Below, one piece after another: positions 37,575 through 50,420 of a stretch of DNA of 64,000 bases. A program made the position numbers and the translations under genes. Numbering within the stretch: the stretch's first letter is position 1; every line of letters begins with the position of its first letter. Under the pieces are notes generated by a model. The model was not told the origin of the DNA and searched no databases. It saw only the letters and a list, made by a program, of their open reading frames with translations. Origin of the DNA: Gnetum montanum (Eukaryota > Streptophyta > Gnetopsida > Gnetales > Gnetaceae); NCBI GenBank assembly GCA_015680685.1, contig MNCI01005332.1, positions 134,129-198,128 on the forward strand, in the 5' to 3' direction.

Positions 37575-37720
37575 TGGAACCCCAAAATAATTGTAATATA
37601 GGCATACCCAAAGATATATGGTCCAATTAGGACTTTATAACTTAGCATTGCCTGCCAAAATTGAACCCATGACTCAACACTTTCAAATCAAGAATTTTAC
37701 TACTAGGCTAGCACCTTATT
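37575..37720 (-). repeat. tRNA-derived SINE copy
   Basis: About 146 bp. Minus strand: box A-like TAGCCTAGTAGTAAAATTC and box B-like GGGTTCAATTTTGG 33-35 bp further on, then AAGTTATAAAGTCCTAATTG and an end rich in TTTTGGGGTTCC. It aligns with the copies at 37926, 57562, 57755 and 63323. Confidence 0.8.
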
Positions 37721-37925
37721 TTTTGGTTTCCATGAAGTAAAACTTGCAAGAAGGATTGGATGTGAAAACATAGATCATATGGTAATGACTACTATGTGGT
37801 GGCCTTGCCAGTGCTAAGCCCATCATAGGAAGGGATTATCACAAGATTTTTGAATGAAGGGTCTATAGCATACTATGATGAGAAAAAGACAATTTTAATA
37901 ACCAAGATCTATGTAATATTTTTGG

Positions 37926-38078
37926 GGTGTTGGAACCTAAAATAAGTGAAACATAAGTACATACCAAGATATATAGTCTAATTAGAATTTTATATAACTT
38001 AGCATTGCTCACAGAAATTAAACCCATAACTTGGAGCTTCCAAGTCAAGTTTCTTACCACTAGGCTAACATCTCATTA
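37926..38078 (-). repeat. tRNA-derived SINE copy
   Basis: About 153 bp, same orientation as the copy at 37575 and 200 bp from it. Minus strand TTAGCCTAGTGGTAAGAAAC (box A) and ATGGGTTTAATTTCTG (box B), ending TTAGGTTCCAACACC. It abuts the 3' end of the LINE. Confidence 0.82.
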
Positions 38079-38089
38079 TTCAAATGCAT

Positions 38090-41000
38090 CATTTTTGAGT
38101 ATGTAGCAATGCTTAGCATTGCATTCACTTACATAAGGCATCATTGTTGCTTATCTATATAGTTTACATCATCTTCCCCTCTTCGAAGACATTCTCTCCT
38201 TAAAATAATTCTCATATGTTTAAAATAAGTAGCAATAGAAAGTCTTTGATGAATAAGACACCATAAAAAATACCAAGTTTAGGAAAGGTAGGGGCTCTCT
38301 AAATATCTTTCATTTTCCTTACTAAAAAGTACAATGCTGATTGCATTTTCTAAGCCTTATAGAATTTGATATAAATAAAATCATTCTTTGTAATAATCTC
38401 ATACGTAACTTTGAAATTAAAATGGAAAAAAAAATCTACTATCTTTCCAAAAAATATTTGGAAAAGATTGATACAAACTATTATCAACTTTGAATAAATT
38501 ATCAATATTAGAAATTAATATTTCTAAATTTGTTTCCTCTTTCTATTCAAATCATAGATGCTAAAAGCTTCATTTCATGTTATTCATTTATCATGCATAT
38601 GTAGAAAAGAAACTGCAGTGATCTCAAACTTACTCCAAATGGTACACAATCGAAGTGAATAGCAGCCCAAGTTGCTTCATTAAAAGAAAGCCATAATGAA
38701 CTAATTTGCTTAATCATATCTTGTGAAATTGCAATATAATTGTAATTCCAATATTTACTAAGCTTGCACATCTTCCAATTTTTTTTAATAATTGAAAACT
38801 AGAAACAGAAATGGCCCAAGTAAAAAGAAAGTAGTGAAGAAAGTTATTAGAAGACAAACTATTATCATTCTTAGGTTTTCCTTCCATAAGTTTGTTTCTT
38901 AAAAGAAATATTCAACCATCATCTTCATTAATGCACTTTGCAATTCATTTTGCTAGAAGAGAAATACCCTAGTTATAATAATTAATGAAGCCAAGTCCTC
39001 CAGCTTTCTTGCTACTAGTGCAAATATCTGAAATAACTCTAGAAAAATATTTTCTATGTTGCTTAGCTAACTAAAGAAATCAATAGATAATACAATTAGT
39101 TCTATCATAAGAAATTTTAAAAGTAACCTAAAAACTAGAGTAATAAACATGAAATGATTGAAGCATCTACTTAATAACTATAACTTTACAAGAAAGAGTG
39201 AGATTTTTTTCTTTTCATTTATCATGCTTATTTTCAATTTTATCAACCATATAATTTCATAAAATATTAAGAGTAGGTTCAAAATAAAAAGGTATTCCTA
39301 AAATTTTAAAGATATAATATCTTTTCAAGATTTTCCAAGGGTTGAGAGTAATTTACTTATTAATAATGCCATTATAGGAAACAAAAAAAAAATTCCACAT
39401 GATATGAGATCTAGATAACATGCATTAATCCTTCATTCTAGCTAAAAAACTATTGATATATTGTAGAGAATTGTTAATTATAAAAAATGAATCATTTGCA
39501 AAGTGCATGTTTAACAATTGTGTACCTTAACCATAAATTGAAATTCCCTTTAATGATATTCTTTTATATATCATAATGCAAATTATGTGAAGAAAGTCTA
39601 CATCAATAATTAAAAGATAGGAAGCTAGAGGACAACCTTGATGAATGAATTGCTAAAAAATAAAAAAAGAGGAACTGAATTCACAGTTAGTAGGAACTTA
39701 AGCATTATCATCAGTGAGTAACATATAAACAAGATAAAAAATATAATTATCAAATCCTAGTTTATAAAGACAAGAAATAATGAAATTTCATTCGATCCTA
39801 TCATAAGCTTTAGTATAATCTAAATTTTTGTAAAAAATTAATGTGTTTCTTAGTATCAAAATCCCATAGCATTCCTTCTTAATTTGTAATAAAATTATAT
39901 ATGATATGTCTACATTTAAGAAAACTAGTCTTCTCATATTTGATGATATCTTTTATAACCTTTTGAATTTAGCAAGCTATGCATTTAACTAAAATTTTTA
40001 CCAAGATGTTAAATATCTCCATTCTTATGATGAAGAAGAATCATAGATTTATTAATATTATTATAAAGAGAAACTTTTTTAATGGCTTCCTGGAAAACAT
40101 GAAAAAGATCATCTCCAATAATATCACAATGCTCTTTAAAAATTCAATTAAAAAACTATTGATTATTGGAGCTTTACCATCTACTATACTAAAATTCGTT
40201 TCTTTAATTCCTTCCACTATAATTTTTTGTTCAAGAATATTTTCATGGACTTTTGTTATAGGATGAGAAATATGTGTTTTCAAGGCCTAAAAGGATTTCT
40301 TGCTAAAAGCTTAAAAAATAGAAGAAAAATAATTTGCTAAAAAATTGTTAATTTTTCCATAATCTATAATGATGGAATCATTTATATAAATTGATTCTAA
40401 TTTAGGTACTTGATCCTTTCTTTTTAGAAATTTTAAAAATTTCTTGCAAAGGTCATCTTCAATTTCTAGCCAACCCATGCAACCTTTAGTGAGAGAAATT
40501 TTAGCTTCATAAGCATTCCAACATTATTTAGTATAATAATCTTTAGCTAAGGATTTTTTAGTTAAAAATAAATGGGATTATAATCTTAAAAGATTTGCAT
40601 TTCCTTGATAGAGTCTTCAATCTCTTCTTCAACTTGATGCTCACACTTGATAAATTGTTTTTTAAACCATCTAGTAGAATTTCTAACTTTGCAAGTAGTT
40701 GATTACCACCAAATAGTCTAACTAATATCACTAGTATATATTTTTTATATTCCATAGGGGCTTCAAAATAGTTTTTCCACCATGACCTGTGAACATATTA
40801 GCATTCATACAAAAAAGCTCATGCTTTCAAAAAGAGGAAAAATTAATTCTAGAGAGAAAAATGTTAATAGGAAGATGGTCTGACAATGTAGCATCTATAT
40901 GTTCATATGCTTTCCTTGTAGGATTCTAAAAGAAAACACTGGAGAGGTAAAATCTATCAAGTTGACAATAAATTCTATTAATACCTTGCTGATAATTACA

Positions 41001-42780
41001 ACAAGTATAATACTTCTTATTTGAATGATATGGAAATAAAGAGCTAACATTAGAAAAATAATATTTTTCTTAAAAATTACACCAATCATATTTTTCTTCT
41101 TTCTTTCCTTTTTTTTAAGAAGACATATTAAGAGGAAAACCACCAAGTTTATCTAAATGACTTTCAACCATATGAAATCGTCTCCAATAATCCAAGGAAC
41201 TTTAGTTAGAGATAGAAGATATTTTCAAACCTCTAATTTATCTTTTAAATTATTAGGAACATAAATTTTATAGAGTCCAAAGTCTCCCTTTTCATGATAA
41301 GTAATCTAAATAACTCTTTTGAGGCTTTTAAAATCACAATTTAAAACTTTTCCAATTCATTTTATTAACTAGAATAGTAACACCTTCTTTATTAACTTCA
41401 TGAGTAGAAGAAAAAAATAATGAAGTTTTTAAAAATTAAATTACCAATAAGAGTAATATCATGCATTGAAATCTTAATATCTTGTAGGAAAAAATATAGA
41501 GATAAATTCCAATTGGAAACATACTTCATAGCAATCTTTATTTAGGATCTATCAAAAAGGCCTTGAACACTCTATGATGAAACTAACATTAAGATGTAGG
41601 GAAGAAGGTTCCCATTCTTGATTTTTCAAAAATAGAATTTGTTTCATAATCCATGTAACTAATAGATGAAAAAACATTTAGAATAGTAGTAGAATAAGAG
41701 ATTGAATGAGATTCCTTTAAGATTATTAAATTGAAATCAATATCTATAGACCTTTCCTTTTACATTGCACTAAGTGAAATCCATTTACATGAGTATTTTC
41801 ACTACTAGTCCCTAGTATAAATTTACTTTCTATTGAAGAGGAATTCTCTTTAGATATCAAGAGTTTATTGGCACCTTTAGATTTAAAAGAATTAGTAAAA
41901 GGTTAAGAACTTATTAAATAATATTTCTTTTGTACTTGCTAAAAACTACCTTTATTTGGTTTTTCTAGAAATTATAGTTTTTTTCTCAAACAAAAAATTT
42001 ATTGAGAATAATTCAAATTCTAATAACATTATCTTTATGATGATAATAGTTACAACATCCTCACAAATTATAGTATGTAATTCTTTGGGATAAACATTGA
42101 CTACTAGCCTTGGGTTTTAATTCTATCTTCCTCTACCATAAATCAATCTCTACAATATGTGTATGTTGCACCTAATCTAATAATATTTTTGACTCTATCT
42201 TCAAAATTGTACTAATGCTACTAACAATTTCACTTACAACACTTTGAAAAATAAGAGGAATATTTTTTTTAATTTAATCCATCAAGGAGTTTTAGAGTAA
42301 TTAGAAGAATATAGATCAAAATTCACTTTTAATTCCTAAGTAATAAAAGTATTATGTTGATCCATAAAAAATTTTAAATCTAACAAATTTTTAAGTATTT
42401 TAGAATAGGCTAATTTGAAAAAAAAAAGATTCAAAAAAATAGCAAGCATGCATAATATTAATTCTATATCATTTAAGGATAACCTAAATTACTAGTGTAA
42501 AATCTTTATTTGGGTGAATAAATACAATAATTTATAAAAATATATATCATGAAGTGATTTATTTTGATAAAGATTCATATAAATCATTAGGTAAAATAAA
42601 ATCAAAATCTTCAAAATTCTTCATAATTTCTATAGTCTACAATATATTAGTACTTTCCATCTTCAAATTATTCCCCACCTACAAAAAATATACTCCAATA
42701 ACTTCACAAGAAACTTTTAAGATTGACAAAAATTTCCACTCTCAGCAAAAATAGATTTAGATATCAACAATGACTTATCA
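38090..42780 (-). mobile_element. Plant L1-like LINE remnant
   Basis: Minus-strand order: possible ORF1 tail with a worn zinc-knuckle relic (42130-42000); apurinic endonuclease about 41700-40850 (NMVESHLDKLGGFPLN, LDRFYLSS, LSDHLPI); RT about 40280-39200 (IVDGKAPIINSFLIEFLKS, then AYDRIE with following stop, QGCPLASYLL, and HFANDSFF in place of the usual FADDS active site); post-RT part with LGIPFYFEPTLNIL near 39300 and a C-terminal remnant at 38771-38580. Very AT-rich, with stops and A/T-biased substitutions throughout. Target-site duplication and poly-A tail not found. Confidence 0.82.
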
Positions 42781-43276
42781 TTTATCCTATTATATTGTAT
42801 GCATGTGCTATTTGAGGACTTGGGCCTAGTGCTAAACTTTGGAAAGATATTGAAAGAATGCAAAAAAATTTCTTTTCAATGAGTTAAAGGTGAAGATATA
42901 AATAATTTACTCAATGTTATTATGTGAATGTAATTTATTACCTTTAAATATAAAATCCTTATGTTAATTCATTACATACGCTCATAACTTGCATATCTCA
43001 ATATAAGACAAATTCTCTAAAGTAGTTCTTAAGGATTCACGAGATCACAATTGGTATTTTTAAAGAATGCAATGGTTGATAAAATAGAATATCTCTTAGA
43101 AGTAAGTGCAGAAAAATATTAAGCACATTCGTTAGCTAGTGCCATTAGTAAGCATCACTATAGTTTGCATCATATTAGAATTAAAAGTGAAAGATGGATT
43201 CAACTCCCCTAAGAAGAGTATACCTATAGGTTGTGCAAGTTAGGTGCCCTTAAAAAATGAGTTGCATGTATTAGTA
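42781..43276. other. Flank of element B2, nothing recognised
   Basis: AT-rich 0.5 kb between the LINE and the B2 5' LTR. No ORF, repeat or RNA gene seen. Confidence 0.4.
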
Positions 43277-44214
43277 TGTAATGAGCTATAGTTCTATCGA
43301 CTGCATTGAGAAGACCTCATCGATGTGGCCTTGTTGACAGGGTCTTGTCAACAAGGCCTAGTTGACACATCATATCATGCATCGATGTTGCCTTATTGAC
43401 ATAGTGTTTGTAGTCAACTATAAATACTCATCCACCAACTGCATTTATGGTAAGAGAGATTGTAGTTGCAGCAAAGCTTTTGTAGTTTTCTATTTGAAAG
43501 TTAGAATTTTTCTCCCATGTGCCTGCAACAGGAGTCATTGAGTATACAAATATTTATTTAAGCATTGTTGTACCTAAGCATGATAGTGTGTGCAGTAATA
43601 AAGATGAGCTTTTTGATAAACCTTGCAAAACTTTGGATAGATTAAATATTTTATTCATACATTTAATATTTTCAATTATTTATTTAATTCTTTCAATTAT
43701 TTATTAAATATTTTCAGTAATTAAGTTAATGAGGTGATTAAGCAAGATAGATTAAACACATAAGTACGACCACTTCAACCGTAACACATATTCACTTGGT
43801 AATTCCAGCAGTGTTATTGCTTAGTTCATCCAGTAGCATAGTGCTTGGTCACCCAGCAATGGATACATGGGTTCAGGACATGTATGGAAAGTAGGATTGG
43901 ATGCTTATGTTAGGATTATTTAGATGATAGTTACTTAGTTAATTTAAATTAGTTAATCCAATCACTTTTATCTTCCTTTGAACACCAAATCGTAAAACAA
44001 AAAATGATAAAAATTAAATGCCTCAATTACACTCAACCATACCAATGTACATCACAAAGTGTAATTGGGAAGACAATGATGGACCTTAAGGCAAGATTCA
44101 CTTCCTAGAAGACTAGTGCACTAGAAATGCTACAATCCATAGAATTTGACTAGATTGCGCATGAATGCTCTGTAATTCATATGGTTGAACGTAGGGCTAC
44201 CTCATCGCTTATCA
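43277..44214 (+). repeat. 5' LTR of element B2
   Basis: 938 bp, starting TGTAATGAG (mutated from TGATGAG) and ending CTTATCA. U3 holds repeated CATCGATGTGGCC, TTGACAGGG and CAAGGCCTAGTTGACA motifs (43310-43400). A TATA box CTATAAATACTC lies at 43418-43429. The 5' LTR would drive the gag-pol transcript. Confidence 0.88.
43419..43426 (+). promoter_or_regulatory. TATA box of the B2 5' LTR
   Basis: TATAAATA, conserved in the 3' LTR near 56045 and in B1. Located about 140 bp into the LTR, directly after the repeated U3 motifs. Confidence 0.6.
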
Positions 44215-44215
44215 T

Positions 44216-44235
44216 TGGCATTGTTGCCAGGGACT
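44216..44235 (+). other. Primer-binding site of element B2
   Basis: TGGCATTGTTGCCAGGGACT, one base after the LTR. It differs from the B1 site by C-to-T changes in the GCGCC core. Asp-tRNA type by resemblance to Athila. Confidence 0.72.
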
Positions 44236-44371
44236 TTATTTGTTGGATGTCTACTATTTAGGTTTAAGTGGATACCATTAATATTGTTGTACGAATCTCA
44301 AGGTTAATATCATACCCGCTATACATAGAATTCTAAAAGAACATTGATGATTTTATTTTTTGTTTTATAAA

Positions 44372-46760
44372 ATTTCTTCTTCTTCTCACAAGTGCGAAGA
44401 TGTTAAACCATCGGTCCCATAGGAATGCAAAGTACTATATACTCATCTAGATGAGTATATACCAAACTTCATCTTCATTCTACATCAAGATGAATAGCTA
44501 TGATGGTGTGATATGGAGGACAACATTGTCTTGCCTCCTAATTGATCTATGCTAGGGATGCTATTTAAAACTCTTAAGAATTTGAACATCTTAGATCTTC
44601 ATGAAGAATACATTGTGGATGAATATGACACTAAAAACTACTATCCCAACGAAACACAACATAAGCAAGATCAATGTCAAGAGAAGCTCCATGAGGCTAC
44701 AAAAGGGAAACATTATACTAATCCCTTATTCCTACTAAATCAAGATGACAATGAGGATCCTCCTACTGAAGGTTCTCAACATGAATATTTTCCATCTCTT
44801 GATACTAGTGATGAGGGTATGAACCTAAACCTACGATCCACTATGCATAAAATTGACTTAGAAAAAAGTGATAGCCAAGGTAGGGACTTAGGCAAGCCTC
44901 ACAATGGCAAGGGATCTAAGGATGGTGATCGTAACAAGGCAAAAAGTGATTATAAAAACCATAGTGGTGGTAGCAGTCCACCTTCCTCTTCATCCTTTTC
45001 ATCTAATTTTGAACATTCCTCTTCATCTGCCTATTCTCATAGAAGCCACTATCAAAATAATCACAATGCAGATGATCAACAAGACAACAATGACCGTGAA
45101 AGCCACCAAGACCGAAGGGGTGGCCAAAACCATCATTGGCATCATTGACATAGTGATGATGATGAACCTCTATTAGCAACTCAAAGCATGCTCAATATTG
45201 AAAAAGCAATTAAAATTCCAACTAGACATATGAAAGATAGTTAGATCAAGTGCTCAAACATGAATAATATCCTAAGATTTGAGAGGGGATACAATTCTAA
45301 TATATAGACACATCTACAAGCTTTCAATGATGCTTATGCCTTATAGAACATAGAAAATGAATGGAAGAAGCTCAAGCTTTTCCCAGTGATACTCATCAAG
45401 GAAGATGAAAGCTAGTATTGATTCTTGGAGCCAAAATCCATTTACCAATGGAGTACCATAGTAGAGCTATTCAATGACAAATACAAAACATACTCCTGAG
45501 TGTCTAATTTGAGAAGGCAAATCCAAGGTTGAAAACAAGAAATACATAAACCCTTGGATGCTGCCATGAGTAGATACTATTCACTCTTACACTGATGCCC
45601 TAGCCATGGTTATTCTCAAAGGGAACAACTTCACCACATTATAGATGGGCTTAAAGTCCCCTTGGGATGTATGCCCAAGGAAGATTGTCAGAACTAAGAG
45701 CTCATTAGATCCAAGGGATAATTGAGCAGGTAGCAAAAGGAGAAGGTGGGCTACAAAAAAGGGAAAGTGCAGAAGAGTATAATAGGGACTGTTCCATTAG
45801 GAAATGGGAGGTCCAAGTTTATTATGAGGAGTCACCACTCAATGAAGTGATGAACAAGAAAACCTTGCCCATGCAAAAGTCTATTTTTGACATTTCAACA
45901 AAGATTGATAAATTATGGGGATCTTTGGATGAAACATTTCAAATTTCTATAAATATTGCTAATGAATCCAAAGAGAAAAATAGTGATCGTAACTGCAGAA
46001 GAAAAAAAGAAGCTGAATGTGCCTACCAAAGAGGTAAGGGTAAAGCTGCAGCAATAGAGGAAGTTATGGAAATAGACTCTAACGATGAAACTAATTATGA
46101 AATTTGTCAATATGAACATCCAAAGGGATGTTGCCCTATGGTGTCAGACTTACAAGAGTCTGGGATGTATGCATTGAATCCTTATCTAGCACATAGGCAG
46201 GCACCTAGATGATTGCCTTACCCTCAAGGCAATCCAAGGCAGTTTCACCAATAGTAAGCTTACTACCCAAGTGAAACTCATCCACAACCTTATGAACAAT
46301 ACCAATAGTGGTACCAACCACAATCATGAGGAATGCCACTACCAGGGTAGCAGTACCCTTATAGGCAACTAGATCCATACGAGTACTATGTTCAACAACC
46401 CATCTCTCCAAGAAATTTTGCAAATCATACCTCATTTCAACATCATTATTACCCTCTAAAGTACCATTGAATACATTTAACATCTACAAGATGGAAAAAT
46501 CCATATTTATACCATCCTCCACATCCATTTACATACACACCTCTACCTTCAACTTAGTTACCTTCTGCTCCATCCATGCAGGGTGAGATTCCTCCACAAC
46601 CACAACAATGAAATGATACAAGGGCTATATATTCATAACTGGATTTCCAGCCAAGTGGTTTGGGCAAACAATCTAGAAAAAGACCCTTCTTCTAACCCAG
46701 TAGTCATCTTCAACCCTCACAATCTAGTTCAGTTGGATGTCCTCTATCTCTAACACCCTC
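44372..46760 (+). pseudogene. B2 gag
   Basis: Homologous to B1 gag. The B1 start ATG corresponds to ATT at 44372-44374, so the start codon is lost. The longest open piece, 44549-45148, covers the acidic N-terminal part and a D/H/N/S-rich region (SHQDRRGGQNHHWHH at its end). The gag core with LKLFPVILIKEDES lies near 45370-45520, and open piece 45847-46212 has NKKTLPMQKSIFDI. Stops at 45344-45346, 45530-45532 and 45593-45595 coincide with stops in B1. Confidence 0.8.
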
Positions 46761-49700
46761 ATCCTATACATCAAATACCTTCGAGTGCCCTTCAAACCAA
46801 GTGCCACCTTAGATTCACATTATAATGCTAAATCATGCTATTTCTAACTAGATCAAGGTCAACAATATTTCCACAAAAAGATCTAATCCAAGCAGTCCAC
46901 TCATTTACCTACAGATTTCTAGACATGAGTCATGCAAAGCTATTTTTAACTCTAGTTCTAGAGTTAACCTCATCTTCGATGACATGTACAAGGCCTAGAA
47001 CCTACCACCTCTTAAGAAGAGCAACATTTATCTAGAATTATTATATTAGTTAATTATTGTCCCTTTGGGATTAGTAGAGGACATTGTGACCATAGTTTGT
47101 GGATGGTCTTATCCTGCTAATTTTCTAGTGATCAAGGTTGGAAACTACAAAGGTGATTTTTCCATCATTATGGGAAGAGCTTGGTTAAGCATGGTTTATG
47201 CATGTATGGGCATAAGGGGCCTATCTCTATAAATATCCAAAGAAAATGAATTGGGCAAGATCAACAAGTAGTGTATTTCATGCATTGCATATAGTGATAA
47301 TGGGTGCAATTGTGTGTAAAAGATTTGGTTAATCAAAAGTACACATATTAATTCATGCAATCAGTGTGCATAAGAAATCAATATTCAAAGGTGCCTATAC
47401 ATAGTAGCTACAAAATAGGAGGGCACCCAGTGGCTAATAGCTTAGATAGCAACACATTATGCATGGAACCAATTGAGAGCCTAACATGTGCTTATGTTGA
47501 AAGCATGGACAAAATTGATTAAGTTCATCCCCAACTCTTTGACGTAGATGATGATACCTATTGGGGAGAGTTGGAAATCCCTAATAACTTCAACCATGAG
47601 CCTCTAGAGCTAAAAACTTTACCAATGAGTATGGAATATGTATTCTTAAACAATGGTAAACTAGTCATAATTAATGTCAAACTTGCTCCTGAACAAAAAG
47701 AAAAGTTATTAAAGATAGTTAACAAGTGGCTAACAACCTTTTCCTGGTAATATGGAGAGCTAATAGGAATCAATCCAAGGATATGCTAGCATTGCATTTA
47801 CACTAACCCAGCCATGAACCCTAGAAGACAACCACAGAGGCAACTGAACCCCAAATTGAAGAAAATTGTTAAAGAGATAATTAAACAACTCCTCAAGGCA
47901 AGGTTCATCTATCCCATCATAGATACTGAGTGGGTTAGTCCACTCATAATTGTGCCAAAGAAGGGTGGCAAAAGGTGGATCTACATCAACTTTAGGTTAT
48001 TGAATAATGCAACATTTAAAGATCATTTTCCTTTGTCATTTGTGGATCAAGTATTCGACACCATATCTGGGCATTGTTGTTATAGCTTCTTGGATTATCA
48101 TTGTGGCTATAACCAAATCCAAATTGCACTAGAAGATCAGGCCAAGACAACACTCACAAGTCTTTGAGGGGCTTTTGGATATTGTAAGATGCCATTTGGT
48201 CTATGCAATACCCATTCAACATTTCAACACTTGGTCCTTAGTATCTTTCAACAACAGATTGATAGTGGTGTTGAAGTCTTCATGGATGAGTTTTCCACCC
48301 ATGGAGCTACATTTGAACAAGCCTTGGGCCGCCTGGAGCAAGTATTGAAGAGATGTATTGAAACAAACTTGTGGTTCAACTAGCAAAAGTGCTATCTCAT
48401 GGTCCAAAATGACATTGTACTAGGGCACCAAATTTTGCAAAAAGGGATTGAGGTAGACCCAAAAAAGATAAGGGTCATCTAAGGAATAACACACCAACCA
48501 AAGACGATTAAAGATGTTTAGTCATTTCTTGGACACACTGGCTACTACTAGTGATTCATAGAGAAGTTTTCTAAGATGGCAAAGCTATTGGTAGAGCTTA
48601 CAAAGAAAGATGCATCTTTCATCTATACTAAGGAATGTAAACATGCATTCCAACAATTAAAAGAAAAAATTGTAGACACACCAATCCTACAAGAACCATA
48701 TTGGTCCAAATCCTTTCACATCATGATAGATGTATCTAACTATGCCTTAGGAGCAATGCTCACACACATGGATGATAAGAAACGTCCATACTACATCCAC
48801 TGCATGAGTCAAAGCATTGTGGGAGCACAATTAAATTACACCACCATGAAAAAACAATTAATGGCAATGGTGTATGCTCTAGACAAGTTTAGGCACTATG
48901 TGCTTAGCTACAAAGTATTTGTGCACATAGACCATAGTGCAATCCTCTTTCTCATGAACAAGCCAACAGTGAGCCCTCATGTCATATGGTGGCTTGTGAT
49001 CTTGCAGGAATTTGATCTTATGATGGTAGATCGAAGAGGGAATGAGAATGTGATCGTTGTTCACCTCTCATGCTTAAGATGGGATAATAAAGAGGAGAGA
49101 CCACTCTTTGATTAGTTTCTAAATAAACTTCTCACTCAAGAAATGCCATAGGATTTGGATTTTAGATAGAAGTAATAATTTCTTCATCAAGATAAATACT
49201 TTATGGAAATCAATGGACACCTCTACAAGGTTTGTGTAGATGGCTTGATTTTTTGGTATGTCCCTGATGAAGATCAACTACAAATTCTCCACGATGCTCA
49301 TGAAGGACCTTGCAAAGGCCACTATGTAGGGAGATGCACAATCATAAAAATATTGATGGTAGGATACTATTGGCCTACAATTTCTAGGGATTACCACTAG
49401 GTTATCTAATCTTGAAAATGTTATTAATGAGATGGGGGGATGACTACTTGTATAGAAGATCCTCAACAATGGATCCAACTAGTAGAACCTTTTGATATAT
49501 GGGGTGCTAACTTCATGGGTCCCATCACACTTATGTCCAACAAAAAGGCATATATTATCGTAGCAGTTGACTACTAAACAAAATGGGTAGAATTAGTAGC
49601 CATTACTAATTATATATCATCCACTGCTACTAGATTTATACAATAAAATATTGTCAATAGGTTTGGGATGCCACATTCACTAATTTCTAACAATGGAATG

Positions 49701-50420
49701 CATTTTACAAGTGCCACTTTTAGGAATTTAATGCAATGCTTGGGGGTTGAACATAAATTAATAACACTTTACCACCTGCAAGCCAATGGTCAAGCAAAGG
49801 TAACTAACTCGGAGATCCCAAAAATATTAACACGTACTATTAGCAAATATAGAAAAGATTGGAACACAAAACTTAATGACACTCTTTGGGCTTATTGTTT
49901 AACATGGAAACTTCCTATTGGCTATTCTCCCTACAAGTTAGTGTACGAAAAACTTCCAATGCTCTCGATTCAATCTAAGCTTTGTACACTCTCAATAGCC
50001 TATGATTTGATTCTTAACCTAAGTCTAGCATAAAAAGAAAGATTAATCAACCTGAATGTGCTAGATGAAAATCAATTAGTGGCCTTATCTTTGAATGAGG
50101 TGGATAAGGCATTCAACAAGCAATGTCATGACCTTATAATACAAAAGGTAAAGCTTCAACGAAGAGATAAGGTCCTCTACTGAAACCCCACACATGTACC
50201 CCAAAAGGTAAAATTTGAAACATTGTGGGAGGGACCATATATAATTGATCAAACCTTTCCCTCTAGGGCCATGTTGATCTACAAGCCTGAAAGCCTAAAT
50301 AAAAAGAAATTAGTCAACATCCAATAAGTAAAACCTTTCCTTAAACCAAGATAGGTCAATGCAACTACTACCCTAACAGATGGACAACCACATTCCATTT
50401 TTTTGATTTCCTCCTTTCAA
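46761..50420 (+). pseudogene. B2 pol: protease, reverse transcriptase, RNase H, integrase
   Basis: Protease tail near 47150-47220 (GDFSIIMGRAWLSMVYAC). RT 47814-48560: TEWVSPLIIVPKKGGKRWIY, FLDYHCGYNQI, MPFGLCNTHSTFQ and VFMDEFSTHG, where the second catalytic aspartate is glutamate. RNase H 48576-49115 (IDVSNYALGAMLT, HIDHSAILFL). Integrase zinc region 49203-49440; core 49470-50040 with GANFMGP and ISNNG, where family members have aspartates (GIDFMGP, ISDNG), so two DDE residues are lost. C-terminal part to about 50350 with TLWEGPYIIDQ. Stops split the frame, for example at 48480-48482 and 48519-48521. Confidence 0.88.
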
